From contig OY986969.1 of NCBI GenBank assembly GCA_963920575.1, forward strand, positions 8,181,096 through 8,245,095: a stretch of 64,000 bases of DNA, read 5' to 3'. Positions 33,410 through 45,855 of this stretch are shown in pieces. Within the stretch, counting starts at the first letter, position 1; every line of letters starts with the position of its first letter. This stretch comes from Narthecium ossifragum. Taxonomy: Eukaryota > Streptophyta > Magnoliopsida > Dioscoreales > Nartheciaceae. The notes below the pieces were generated by a model. It was not told where the DNA came from, made no database searches, and was given only the letters and a program-made list of their open reading frames with translations. A program made the position numbers and the translations under genes.

Positions 33410-35982
33410 TGTGAGGGCCCGTCCCTCAGACCTGGCTCGACCGCGTGGGTCGAGAACCGGTTTCCTTTTGGTCTAGTTCCGCGTCAGGCACGATCGGGCG
33501 ATCGTGTGGCGGTTTGGACACCAAGGGCAATTTGGTAAATATGCCCCCTGGTGGTCGGTTTCACACCCGCGTTGCACCCACGGCCTTGGATTGATGTATG
33601 TGGTTGTTTAGAATGGTTAGGTGGACCCGGGATCGGAAGATCCCAGCTCGGGCGCGCTGAAGCTTGCTTCTGGGCAGCTTGCGGCCCTTGAGCGATCGAT
33701 CGGGCTCGTGAGCGAGTCGGTGGGCTTTTGACCCGTTGGATCGGTCCGGCCCGTTAGTGGCCTGATTAGTTGGGGGCAGTTGGAGCAGTTGGCTCCACCT
33801 CACCTTTTCCCCCCTTCTTCTCCTTTCTTTCCCCTGCGCTCTTCTCTTCTCCTCCTGCCAACGTCCCTTCTTCTCTCTTCTCCCCTTCTCCTCCGGCTGG
33901 GCTAGAGCTTGGAGGGCTGAGCATTGCGGAGCGGATCTTCACGGCACGACTGGCTGGACGCGTGGAGGAGCTTCACTGCTTGCCCAGGTAGGTGTTCCTA
34001 CCCCGATCTCGCGATCGGGTTCTACTAGGTTAGGTTGTATGTGATTTTGCTGTGGAATACCTCGTAGAATGCTTGTAGCTCTTTGCATATGTGGTGTGTT
34101 TCTTTCCCTTGCATTCTCACACTATGGATCTGGGTTTTTGCCGGTCGTTTTCCGTATTGTCGAAGCTTAGTCGGTTTTTGTCCATTTTCCACCTAGATAG
34201 GAGATTTCGAGATCTAACCGTCAAAAACGGGATTTCTTTACATCATTGGTTTCCCCATAGTTAGATACACTTGCCTACAAAGTTTCATTGTTTTCAAACA
34301 TGTTTGATCCTTGAAATCCTAGAAATAGGATTGCTGGCATATTGCGTCGTGAGCTCGACGGTCGATCGGTGCATCGACCGTCCGACCGTCAGGCTTTAAA
34401 ATGCTTACTCTGGGCCTGACAGTCGACCGTCGCATCGACCGTTGCATCGTCCGTCAGGCTCTGTCGGGATTTTGGCCTCCCACGGTCGATGGGTCGATCG
34501 ACCGTGGGCCCTCTCTCTTTTTCATCCCGCCTCACGGTCGACCGTCGGAGCGACCGTCGCATCGTCCGTGAGGCTCTGTCTCGTTTTGGGCTCTCAACGA
34601 TCGATGGGCCGATCGACCGTCGCCCATGTGGTTTTCCTTGTTGGGCATCACGGTCGACCGTGGCATCGACTGTGACATCGTCCGTGGTCTCACGGTCGAT
34701 CCAAGGATCGACCGTGACATCGTCCGTGACCCTTTGAACTTTGTTTTCAGGCATTTCTTGGATGGTTTTGATGGGGTATTAGTATCTAAACATGTTGGGA
34801 GGCATGTAGGGGGATTTGATGAGGTTTTCAAAGGATTTCCACTTGGTTTGAGATTGATTCAAATGTTCTTTCCTTTTTAGAAAACCTATGGTTCTGCTTG
34901 CAATTAATACATGATTGATTGTAGTTAAGTGCTTAGTTAATTGCTTAGCCATTAGCTAGCTATGAGTGCTAGCTAATGAGGAATTGTGGAACCTTAGCCT
35001 CTTGCCGGCGAGTGCCGAGGGCTATTGTATATCTGTTGAACTTATAACTGCTGATGTGACATATAGTGACACCTAGGATAGATGTTTGCCTAGGCTCATG
35101 CATTGTATGCATTAGAGGCATTTGAGGTTAGGCGGGCGATGGTTTGGGTCGCCGATCCAAGGCTCTCGGGTAGCTCGGATCTAGCCTTAGGGCCGTGGCT
35201 GGGTAGTCAGGATTAGGGTGTGATTGTTGATCTGAATCTCTGGTGTTGAGGATTATGCGGTAGTTGGCTTGAATCAGTGTTGAGGTTTAGAGGTTGTGTT
35301 GTCTTCCAAAGCCAGGTGCTAAGGATGCAATCGATGTGTTCCCGACGTGGTCTCCAGGCAGTGGCATCCCTGCTGGGTAAGGGTGATCCTGCATGGTACT
35401 GTTCCCTTGTTAGTGCTTAGGGTGATCTTGGTAGAGTGACCAAGAGAGAGGTTCTTGACAGGAGCCCTTGGGACATCGGTGGGTTATGGGACCCGTGGCA
35501 TTCGTTAGACTTGAGCTGGGAGACAACACTATTGTTGTTTTCCTCCTTTCAGTGTGCCGTAGAGTAGAACCCTACTGAGCTTATCGCTCATTCCTACCCG
35601 GGCTGCGTTTGCAGGTGCAGGTGGCAGCTCTTCGTCCGTGGAGCCGCTGGATCTGCCTTTTGCGGCGCGAGTACCTCCAGAGGCGTCTGAGGTTTCATTG
35701 GAGGATATGACTGTTGTACCTTTTTGATATATATATATGCATGTTGTAAACCTTTGAGGAGTTTTGGGAATCTTGAATCATATCTGTACCTTGAAGGATT
35801 TTTGTATCAAATATTGAACAGTACAACTTGATGTTATATGAATTAAATATCTGTTTGCCTCTTGATTATAAATTGTTAAATTTATCCGTCTTTCCGCATT
35901 TGTATCGCGCAAATTGAAGATGGAAAGTGATAGAAACCCTCACGCCTCGGCCCGAATGGGTTTTCTGGGTCGGGGTGTGACA
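33410..35982 (+). mobile_element. Solo LTR, family A, copy 3
   Basis: TGTGAGGGCCCGTCCC to GGGTCGGGGTGTGACA, 2573 bp, with identical duplications ggcca (33405-33409, 35983-35987). It is inserted in the Tat pol gene between the two RNase H domains and is antisense to pol. Confidence 0.95.
34354..34735. repeat. Hairpin cluster in LTR A copy 3
   Basis: Best-preserved copy. A perfect 12-bp stem CCCACGGTCGAT / ATCGACCGTGGG with a 6-base loop lies at 34479-34508. Several further units of CACGGTCGACCGT type are bracketed by CTCACGG and CCGTGAG. Confidence 0.88.
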
Positions 35983-37350
35983 GGCCAATACTTGGCATTT
36001 AACAGCATTTTGAGAGACAAATTTAATGTCAAACTCAGCTAAAGTTAATACCAATAACCAATATGCTGATGTAAAATTGTTCGAGAAAACAAGAATTTCA
36101 TTACATTATATTTAGAGATCAAGTAAATAGTTACAGGCTTTAAAAAAGCTCTCAACTTGGTACACATGAAATACAAGGCAAAACATAATTTTTCTATGGC
36201 CGAGTACTTTTGCTCATAAGGTAGTAACTGCCTACTTAAATAGTACACTGCTCTCTCGAATCCATCTTGCGCCAAGATACCTCCTATCGATCGGTCCGTT
36301 GCGGCCATGTAAAGCTTCAAGGGATCCTTAAGTCTTGGCGACGCCATAACTGCTGGCGTTGCTAAAGACTTCTTCAAGCATTCAAATGCCTTTTGATGAC
36401 GCTCTTCCCAGACGAAGTCGTCTCCACTCTTTAGTCGTAAGAGCGATGAAAATTCTTGAGTCTTTCCTGCATAGTTAAAAATGAATCTTCTTAAAAAATT
36501 CACCTGACCAAGAAACTTTTGCAGTTCTTTCTTAGTCTTTGGAGGACTAGCCTCAATGATAGACTTTGATTTATTTTGGTCGAGTTCTATTCCTCGCTGA
36601 TGAACGAGAAAACCAAGAAACTTCCCTGCTTGCACCCCAAGTGCATATTTTAAGGGATTTAATTTTAAATTATAATTTCTCATTCGCTCAAAAGCATTGA
36701 TTAACTGAGAAAAGTGATCGGCCATAACTGGTGATTTTACTACAATATCATCAACATAGACTTCGATAAAATGGCCGATCATGTCATGAAAAATTAAGTT
36801 CATCGCTCGCTGATAAGTAGCACCAGTATTTTTTAAACCAAAGGGCATAACAACCCATTCATAACAACCAAGCGATCCTGGACATCTAAAAGCCGTTTTA
36901 TGAATATCGTTCTCGATGATATAGATTTGGTTATATTCTGAATACCCATTCATAAACGAGTATATTTCATGTCCAGCGATTGAATCGACCAAATTGTCGA
37001 CCGATGGCATATGATATTCATCCTTAGGTGTTGCCAAATTTAAGTTTCTAAAGTCTATACAGACTCTAAGTTTGTCATTTTTCTTCTTAACTGGCACTAT
37101 AGTAGAAAGCCATTCTACATATCTGACCGTTTTAATAAAATTGGCACTTAGCAATCGTTCAATTTCTTTCTTTACTTCTGGGATTATATTAGGAGCAAAA
37201 CACCTTGGCGGTTGCATGTATGGCTGAAAGTTTGGTCGAGTAGGAAGTTCATGCTCGACGATAGTTCTATCTAAGCCAGGCATTTCCTTATAATCCCATG
37301 CAAAACAATCCTTATATGAACGTAAAATGGCGATGAGTTCGTACCTTACA
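35983..37350 (-). pseudogene. Tat reverse transcriptase and gypsy RNase H
   Basis: A ~412-codon open stretch (37283-36045). It has RT fingers (VPVKKKNDKLRVCIDFRNLN), the active site EVYVDDIVVKS, FLGFLVHQRGIE, FLGQVNFLRRFI, then the gypsy RNase H start (LKLYMAATDRSIGGILAQ) with AIEKLCFALYF. The frame stops at ~36047 but LTLAEFDIKF and KCQVLA continue the homology to the solo LTR at 35982. The 5' side ends at the insertion at 37351, before which the usual pre-RT phrase DCFAWDYKEMPGLD is read. It copies element RNA into DNA. One strong stop and two insertions make it inactive. Confidence 0.94.
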
Positions 37351-38720
37351 TGTCACACCCCGACCCAGAAAACCCATCCGAGCCGAGGCGTGAGGGGAAA
37401 CCTACACTATTCATCTCCAACTGGCGCGATACAATGCGGAAAAGACGGATAAATTTAAACAATTTATATTCCAGAGGTGAAACATAAATTCAATTCATAA
37501 ATACATCAAGTTGTACTATTTAAACATATGATTACAATTCTTATCAAACTCCCCCAAGGGAAAAGATATTATATAATAATCCAAAAGTCCTCGAAAGATG
37601 TTTACAATTTACAAAACTGTCAAAGTACAACAATCGTCCTCCAGCAACCTCAAGCACCTCTGGATGTAGTCGTGCCTCCAAAAGCTGATCTCGCCGGCTC
37701 TACTGCTGAAGAACTGGTGTCTGCACCTGCAAACGCAGCCCGGGTAGAAGTGAGCGATAAGCTCAGTAGGGTTCTACTCTACGACACACTGAAAGGAGGA
37801 AAACAACAACAGCGTTGTCTCCCCGCTCAAGTCTAACGGATGCCACGGGTCCCATAACCCTATCGATGTCCCAAGGGCTCCTGTCATGAAACCTCTCTCC
37901 TGAACATGTCACCAGGAGGCCAAGGAATAGTAACATGCAGGATCACCCTTACCCAAGCAGGAATACCATGCCTTGGGGAACCACGTTGGAAACGCACCGA
38001 CAACCATCCTAAGCACTTAGCCTTGGGAAAACAACACGACCTCTAAACCTCAAAACAAAGATCTCAGCCAACTAGCGTGCATCCTCAATAACATGAGATT
38101 CTGATCAAACAATAACGCCCTAATCCTGACTACCCAGCCGCGGTCCTAAGGCTAGATCTGAGCTACCCGAGAGTCTCGGATCGGCAATCAACCCATCGCC
38201 CGCCTAACCTCATATGCCTCTAATGCAAACAAGATGCATGCAATGCTCAGACATAGATAACGAGATATAGACATGCAACAACGTGACAATGATCATACAG
38301 GGCTAGGCATAGCCTATAGCTAGCCAAGGGGTGAGCATAACAAAGGCCTGAAATACATATAATCTATACAAACTAAGCAAAGATTAGCACCAATAGATAG
38401 ACACAGATATACAATAGTCTTCAGTGCTCTCTTGCACCTGACAGACTAAGGTTCCACTGTTACCCCGCAGGTAACTGGTCAACAGTTATACAATAGCCCT
38501 CGGCACACGCCGGTAACGGGCTAAGGTTCCACAATATCTCGTTAGCTAACACTCATAGTTAGCTAACGGCTAAGGAAAGTTATAAGCAATTAAACTACTA
38601 ACCAATCACGTATTTAAATGCGAGGAAAACCGTAAATCGGCTAAACATAGTAAGAAAGCGATTCAATCCACAATCTCGATAAAACTCCATTAATATCCCT
38701 TGAAAACGATGTGCATGCTT
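37351..38720 (-). mobile_element. Family A LTR, copy 4, truncated
   Basis: Starts TGTCACACCCCGACCC and follows copy 2 (6444 onward) to about 38720. It then diverges where other copies have the hairpin cluster. No CTCACA end followed by the flanking ttaca (37346-37350) is found, so the right end is lost or replaced. Confidence 0.8.
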
Positions 38721-38859
38721 CCTAACATGTATCAGACGTACAAGTTCAAACACACAAAGAGCACACATACACTGCTCTATATGTGACCCTTCCTGGTTTT
38801 GAAAGTATCCTACACAAAGCAGGAGCATGAAAGGCGTTTCGATAATTTTACCCGCCCGA

Positions 38860-39750
38860 GGGTATTTTAGGAATTTCGGACAAAATACATGCCTGAACAC
38901 TATAAATATCATATCATAACCCTATAAAGCTTTTACGACATCCTACAAAAGCTAAGAAGATATAGGGGCATTTTGGTAATTTTATCACATCAAGGGTATT
39001 TTAGGGATTTAAGTGAAATATATTCTCACACTCTCTCCTATACTCCATCATGCCATTTACATGATTCAGATAACATCCTACATACATTAAAAGGACTCGG
39101 GGGCATTTTAGTAATTTTGCCCACCATAAGTATTTTGGAAATTTTGACTAAAATATGTATTCAAGGTCCCTACAATATCTAAGAAATATCCCGTATGGTT
39201 TTTATAACATCTTATAGAAACCAAAAGCATAAAGGACATTTCGGTAAGTTTTACCTTCTAAGGGTATTTCGGTCATTCTAGCCAAATATAGGCTTGACCC
39301 AACGACAACATTCCAAAATAGTTCATGATGGTTTTGAAGGCATTCTATATAAACCAAAAACATGAAAAAGGGTATTTTGGTCATTTAGCCCCTCGGGGGT
39401 ATTTTGGTCATTTACTCTAAATGCACATTTTTCACGAACACATGACAAATATGTCCTCCGCCCTTTAAGGTATCATCTACTTTAGGGATATTATTGTCCA
39501 AAACATATATGGACTCTATGCCAATCAAAGTATCAAAAGGGTATTTTGGTAATTTTACCCTCATATCATCCTTCTTAAAGCTTTGATGGCATCCTACACA
39601 AGCTATGGGGGCCGAGGGTATTTTTGTCATTTTAAACCTCTAGGGGTATAATGATCCAAAAAATATATGTAAAGGCACCTCTACCTGCTTTGGGGGTATT
39701 TCGGTCCAATAACATATATGACCGATAAAAAGGGTATTTTGGTAATTTAC
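38860..39750. repeat. Degenerate tandem array of GGGTATTTTGGTAATTTT units
   Basis: Roughly seven to ten degenerate units of ~90-150 bp. Each has one or two copies of GGGTATTTTGGTAATTT (or GGGCATTTTGGTAATTTT), then an AAAATATATG-like stretch and a phrase like GCATCCTACACAAGC. It lies where LTR A copy 4 loses homology. Confidence 0.75.
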
Positions 39751-41323
39751 ACTTATACCCTTGCCCAAGGGCATCAGGATAAATTGTCTACAACGTGGTC
39801 AAATATTTGAAAATTCAAAGAAAATATTCAAAATTTGAATAAATATTAAAATTCAAATTCAGGATTCGAATTCGAATTTGAATTCAAATAGATTTGATAT
39901 CCCAACCCTTAACTACCTAAATCCTACCATTTTAATCATCAAAATCTTAACTGCACGTATCTTCTCAAACCAACCTAAATAAAAGTGTGCATGTGCATGC
40001 CCACACCCAAGCTTTCTATCAGCATTATGAAATGTAACGTGGCAGCATATAATTGAAGAAGTTGTAACTTAAGACAAAGTTCTGAGGGAGCAACATACCA
40101 TGTCTCCCAACAAACCACACGTGGCATCTAATTAAAGTTGGGTGTAGCTTAAGATAAAATTCCGAGGGAGCAACATCCATGCCTCCCAACAAATTTGATC
40201 TCCCCTCGGCCCTCTTACGCACACGTGTTTTCCAAGTATTAAAAAAAGAGGTATTAGGCCATGACTCCAAATCTAGCGCTCTCCTTGTCCAGAGCCCCAT
40301 ACATTATGATTTTTTAATATAAACAATAAGCCAGCTAATACATTGTAGTGGGGTTTTTACTTTTAAAACATAATTAATGGGGTTTTTAGCAATAAGAGGG
40401 ACTAAATTGGTGTTATCACCAATTAACTATTAAAAATAAAAATAATAATAATAAATGAGAAGATTTGATCTCATCTCAAACCGTGAATCTCTCAGCCGTG
40501 AGAAACAAGCTAACACCTCTTCAAATTTCGGAAATCCCACCTAAACCTCTCCTAACACCTATAAATAGAGTCCTAACACCTATAAATAGAGGGGAGGGGG
40601 TGAAGGCAAAGAGGCTGAAAAGAGGCTTTGAAGGGCTCGGAAGAGGGTTGAACACATAGAAGGCTTGGAGAAGAAGGAAACTTATTTCCTTGAAGACGCC
40701 GAGAGATAGGAGAAGGAAACTTATTTCCTTGAAGACGCCGAGATATAGGAGAAGGAAACTGTTTCCTTGAAGACGCCGAGAGATAGGAGAAAGAAACTTA
40801 TTTCCTTGAAGATCGTGCCATCAATCCAAAAGTCCAAAGCAAAAGATTCAAGGGTCTTCATCGACAACGAAGGTGCGGGTCGAAGGCCTAAGCCTTCACC
40901 CAAGATCCTTCTTATTTCCTTTCTTCTTCCTCTTCTTATTTTTCATTTTGGATGTAACGGGATTTTAAGGCCCGGATCCTTAATCAGCGGTTTTCCCTTT
41001 TGGGTTGTAATTGATGGGTTGTCAATCTCATCATCGGTATGCAGTTTCCCAATGAAGAGAGGATCTGCAGCTTATGATGATATTGGGAACTCAGGAGTGT
41101 TTCCCACAAATCTCACCATGTAATTCAAACTTTTGATCACAATAAAATTAACAAATCTCGTTCCCCCGAGATCTCGATTTTATTGTCGAACAGAGACGTT
41201 TCACCTTCATGTCTCCATAAATCATATCATCCACTTGGCTGGCCACTTGGTCCAACTGCTGGATTGCCTTCCTCATATAGCTGTCGCAGGAGTTGCTCTG
41301 TAGACATATTCCTTCTCTGAGCC
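39751..41323. other. Unresolved composite: plus-strand promoter-like leader with 39-bp repeats
   Basis: Contains a ~90-bp imperfect duplication (40037-40195), two TATAAATA boxes (40560-40567 and 40581-40588), a purine-rich leader with a 39-bp tandem repeat (40676-40812), and a palindromic block around 41125-41180. It looks like the U3/R/U5 of another LTR, but I could not find matching ends or a target duplication. From 41323 down to ~41215 the minus strand continues the gag/pol frame of the Tat element. Confidence 0.45.
40676..40812 (+). repeat. 39-bp tandem repeat, ~3.5 copies
   Basis: Unit begins GGAAACTTATTTCCTTGAAG and then GACGCCGAGAGATAGGAGAA. Copies start at 40676, 40715, 40754 and (partial) 40793. 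Confidence 0.92.
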
Positions 41324-42789
41324 TGATAAGTCACTAAATGTTCATGATTCAACCCCTTAACTTAGTTTTGTTATGCCTAGAGTAGTTGTATTTGATAGCT
41401 TGTTAGTTGATTTTCAGGTTTAATCAAACTTTGAGAAGAAATGCAAGAAATTCGGCTAAAATGACTACATAGACTGCTTCGTCGACCGTCAGTAATATAT
41501 TCGCCAAATATTTTACAAAGGTCTAAATATTCTGAAACTTTGAAATATGGTAGAATACTCAGAGATGAACAACTTTTATGTTGGACACTTGGCGAGATTC
41601 CATACATATTAATACCAGTTTTGAAGACTATGAAGATATACAGCTGCTGGAAACTGGTCCGTCGATGTTCAGAAGAATATTCGTCAAATATTTCCTATAA
41701 GTCTAAATATTATAAAATCTTCGGGATATGATAGAAGACTTGAAGATCTAAAACTTTTCTGTTTAAGACATTCTCAGATTCCAAGCTAATTAGCGCCAGA
41801 ATTGAGTTAAAGTCGGAATCCTGAATTGGAGTTGAAATACGAAAAGAGGAAAGTCAAAGTTTAAGTCTAGATAGGACTATTAAGTCCAAATTTAGGGTTT
41901 CCCTATTTAAAAAGGCATTTTTCAGCCGAATTTCTCATCTTTTTGACAATATTTGGAGGAGTAGGAAGAAGATGGAGAGGATGTGGATGGTGACAGCTTC
42001 CTATTCCAACCCGATGGCTTTCATCCAAAAGATGAGTTGCTAATTCTTGTACTTAGAATTATTCATGAAACCCTAGTGTAGTTTTGGTTTTTCTTTAGTT
42101 GGATTCTTGTTACTTCTCGATACACGATCTCATGAATTGTATATTTTTATGAATATGGTTTTATTGTTAATAGAGTTGAAGGAACATAGTTCCCTTGACG
42201 TAATTTCAATCCTATATGATTTCTGTGATTGATTGTGGAGATTTATGAGATAGTTTTCATGAATTTATTGGTTTGCCTTTGAGATAAGCTATGCTAAGCT
42301 AGGATAGATTGTGTCAAGGTCATTAGGAGTAGTATAATTTAAGGTAATCGTAGGACCAAAGACAATTCATGCCAAGCAAAGATAGGTTATGTCGTTGGGA
42401 ACATTAACTTTATTTTAGGGATTCATGTGAGCTAGCTTGTAGCCATATGATCCATAATGTTGAGAGAAGGGAACAAGATGATAACTAGAGAAGACTAATA
42501 ATGAAACTAGGGCGGATTGAGTAATTCCTAAGTAACTACTCCATTGATTCAAATTGATCAACCTTTTATCTCTTTTCTTTATTAGTTTAAATAACTCTAT
42601 TATATCTTTGATTCTTTTCCTTAGTTTTAGGATTTTGAGAATTGATTTTGATTTCCAACGTTTTCCCTGTGGATCGACTCCCGACTTCACCTCTATTTCT
42701 ACCTAGTAGTGTAGTGATTGAATAAAGATTATAAATTTAATATTTGATTGAGTTTACAACGTTTTAACGACGGCGTTTGTAAGCGATCA
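41324..42789 (+). mobile_element. Solo LTR, family B, copy 1
   Basis: TGATAAGTCAC to GTAAGCGATCA with identical duplications gagcc (41319-41323, 42790-42794). It is homologous along its length to 56601-58008. A TATTTAAAAAGG box (~41903) indicates plus orientation. Removing it and one duplication keeps the Tat minus-strand frame open (AEEA to QRRNMSTEQLL). Confidence 0.94.
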
Positions 42790-42794
42790 GAGCC

Positions 42795-45700
42795 TCTTCT
42801 GCAATGTTTACTTTTTCTTCAACCTCGACGTATTCATCTTCATCGTCGAGTATTAAGCTTACTGGGGCTGACTCCTCGGCTTCATCGATCAAGATGGCTG
42901 ACACCTCGGCTTCATCGACCAAGGTGGCTGACACTTCTCCGCCGTCGGCCATATCGGAAATCTCCGAATCACTCTCTACCGGACACTGTTGTCCAAGGCG
43001 ACTTGGCAGGATATAGTTGTTGACGATAATAGACGGGAGCGTTCCGAATTGAATGACTTGGTTCCCTCCAGTCTCATCGTCATCGTCCTTACTTGGACGA
43101 TGAAACTTACTCTTAGACGACTCTGTTGCTTTAGAGACAGCAACATCATCCTCAATCTCCTCGGCTTCTTCAGTTTGACTTAAATCAGTCTCTTGAGCTT
43201 GTTTGGCCCTCATCATCTGGCCATACTTCTTCTGGTGTCGCCGATACTGGGTCCTTGTCATCTCCTCCACTAGAACTGATCGACGAGTATAGCACTTGTA
43301 GTTGTACCACCTTTCCGGCTTGTATGGTTGAGGCACGAAGTTCCTTGGGTAATCTTGAGGCTGACCTCGATTCCACTGTCAGGGTTGTGGGCGATGGAAC
43401 TTGGTCTCAGTGAACGGCATCATTGGACGACTAAGGTCCCAGTGACATCTTGGGCAGACATGTGGAAGAGCTGGCTCCTTCCCTTTGTCTTGGCTGAGTC
43501 GGACAAACACATCTAGACGACTATCGTCCTGAGTTTCGTCGATGACGATCTTGAACTTTGGCAACTTGAAGTTTGCCACATCAGTCAGCACCATCCCCAC
43601 TAGAGCAGCTTTGGGGAATGGGTTAGCATCAACTCCAATATATTTGGTTGGAAAACCAATCCTATCGGAGTCATTCTCATCCTGCAAATCATTTCGGAAA
43701 GCTAAACATTGATTAGTGTGATGTGACCAAGCATTATGTCATTTATAATATCTTTTACCTTTGATTTCATCAAGGCTTGGCATAGCATGTCCATCTTTCA
43801 GTTTGACTTGCTTATCTTTCAATAATTGATCAAAGATTTGATCGGCCTTTGAAATATCAAAAGAAAACTTTCTTATTTGACGTTTATCGTCTTTGATTAC
43901 TTCTTTGCCCTTAAGTTCTCGCTCAAGTTTGGCAAGTGCCTTACATATATAAAGTTTCCCTTTCAGCAGCTCGGCCAGACAAACATCGTCCATATTGTAA
44001 CATTCTTCATCGACGTCACTAACTTGATTGATTTCATAGTTAGTGTCTCTATAATAAGTCCCTTTGGACGATGATTTCATTTGAACTTCCTCTCTTAACA
44101 ATTGTTCATAACGTATAGCACTAGTCTGCAATTGGAAAAGATCGATGAAATCCTTGTCTTGGAATTTCTTTTTAAGTTCAAAGGCTAATCCACTTTGAGC
44201 GATTTTTACGAATTTCCTTTCAGGCAAGGGAATAAAGTACCTACTTCTCGCTCTTTTAAATCTTTGTAAGAATGACTCAGTATTCTCATCTGGCCGCTGC
44301 CTCAGTTGAGCTAAATCAGCCATTGTTATTTCTGGTTCTGTCTTATAAAATTGAGAATGGAAGGAATGTTCCATTTGCTGACAACTTTGAATAGAGTTGG
44401 GCAATAACTTAATGAACCATGAATAAACTACTCCGAATAAGGAGTCAGGGAACAACCTTAGTTTGACAAAGTCGTTTACTTCTCCACATTGCATGGAAAA
44501 TTTCCCTATGTGTTCAATGGTCGATGTTTCATCGACACCATAGAACATGGTGAACTCTGGAACTCTATAGTTCCTAGGAAATGGATACATCTGGTCAACC
44601 CAATCAGGATAAGGTTTTCTATAAGTTGGATGAGTGGCTGGTCGTCCTAAACCTATTTGTTCTTGTAGAATTTTCGCTATCGGCCTGATTGTAAAGAGGA
44701 TTATTATACACTTGGTCATATTGCTCGTTTGGTTGTCGAGCATAATATAGTGGTGCTTCATATGGTCGATAGTTTTTCTGATAAAGGATATCGCCCATTC
44801 ATTGACCATCGCCCATTCTCTGATTATAAAAATTATTCCCTACTGGTCGATTACTCTGGCCACCTAGTTGGCCAAAGTTATTCTGTGGCAACATTGGCCC
44901 TGGCCACCCAAGTTATTATCTTGGCCGATATTTTGGCCATTATTTGAGAAAACAAGGTTCTGGCCGTTAGGAGGAATATGGTCACCTACGTCTAGAGGCA
45001 CTCCATTCATCGATATCCCCTGATTAAGAGGAACTCCATTATTCGGCACTCCAGGTGCCGGAGGAACAACACCACTTTGCATCCCTTGAGTAAGAGGGAC
45101 ACCATTGTTTGGTATTCCTCTTGGGGTAAATACCTCACCATTGGGAGGTACTTGGGTTGGGGATATAAACAACCCAGGTGTTTGGCCGATGAAATTCGGT
45201 CTTTGGTTATTGTCATTATTCATTGATGGTCGATGATGGGTTGAACTATTTTGTCCAAGTTGACTATTTTGACCGATAAGGTTTTGACTATGCAAGGATT
45301 TTGGAAAAGAACAAAACCATTATTACCACCAGGGCCGACAATAGTGTTGGGCGGAAAAGGACGATTGTTTTGAGTTGTGTTTTGGCCGAGAGGAATCATT
45401 GGCATAGTCGGCCTAAGGATATTTTGCCCAGGACTTGCGTTTGGCAAAGCCGCGTTGATAAAGGTTTGCATGGTATCGATAAAAGGCCTTAAAGCTACGG
45501 CGATGTGGTTGGTCATTTGCTGATTATTAGCATGCAAAGCTTCATCGACCATAGTTTGTGCAGTACTCGACGTTATATTTCCTGGATCAAGGTCATCTCT
45601 GGCCGTTGTGTTTCCTCGCTCCACAGAGCAATAGACCACCCTATCACGATATTCTATGTGTGGTTGGTCGATGGGCGGAGGGATAACAGGTTCACTTCCA

Positions 45701-45843
45701 CTAACATTTGAAATTGGTTGACCATCGTCGTGATCGGCGTTTCCACCACTACTGTTAGTATCCAACCCAGTCCTAGTGATGACCATACCGTCTGGTCTAA
45801 CTTGACCAATTTTCATAAAGACTTGACACACAGTCTCACCATG
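42795..45843 (-). pseudogene. Tat gag region
   Basis: Starts just inside the primer site; the first likely ATG is the one before KIGQVRPDG at ~45816. N-terminal part (45831-44864) is Asn/Pro/Gly-rich with repeats of NNGVPL, broken by a frameshift at ~45240-45300. The core (44809-43739) matches retrotransposon gag: KLRLFPDSLFG, QMEHSFHSQFYKTEP, LAQLRQRPDENTESFLQRFK. It is followed by a knuckle-like HNAWSHHTNQCLAFRNDLQD (its first Cys codon a stop) and an acidic Glu/Asp linker (43336-42790). Protease is not recognisable before the composite at 41323. Gag packages the RNA; this copy has several stops. Confidence 0.88.
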
Positions 45844-45850
45844 CGTGCCA
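45833..45850 (-). other. Primer-binding site of the Tat element
   Basis: TGGCACGCATGGTGAGA, 5 bp inside the 5' LTR. I do not assign the tRNA. Confidence 0.65.
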
Positions 45851-45855
45851 AAAAA

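Noticed and set aside
37351..38720. Complete fourth solo LTR of family A
   Set aside because: The right terminus and the second ttaca duplication could not be found.
42764..43023. Plus-strand Ser/Arg-rich ORFs at the Tat gag linker
   Set aside because: Antisense shadows of the acidic gag linker repeats.
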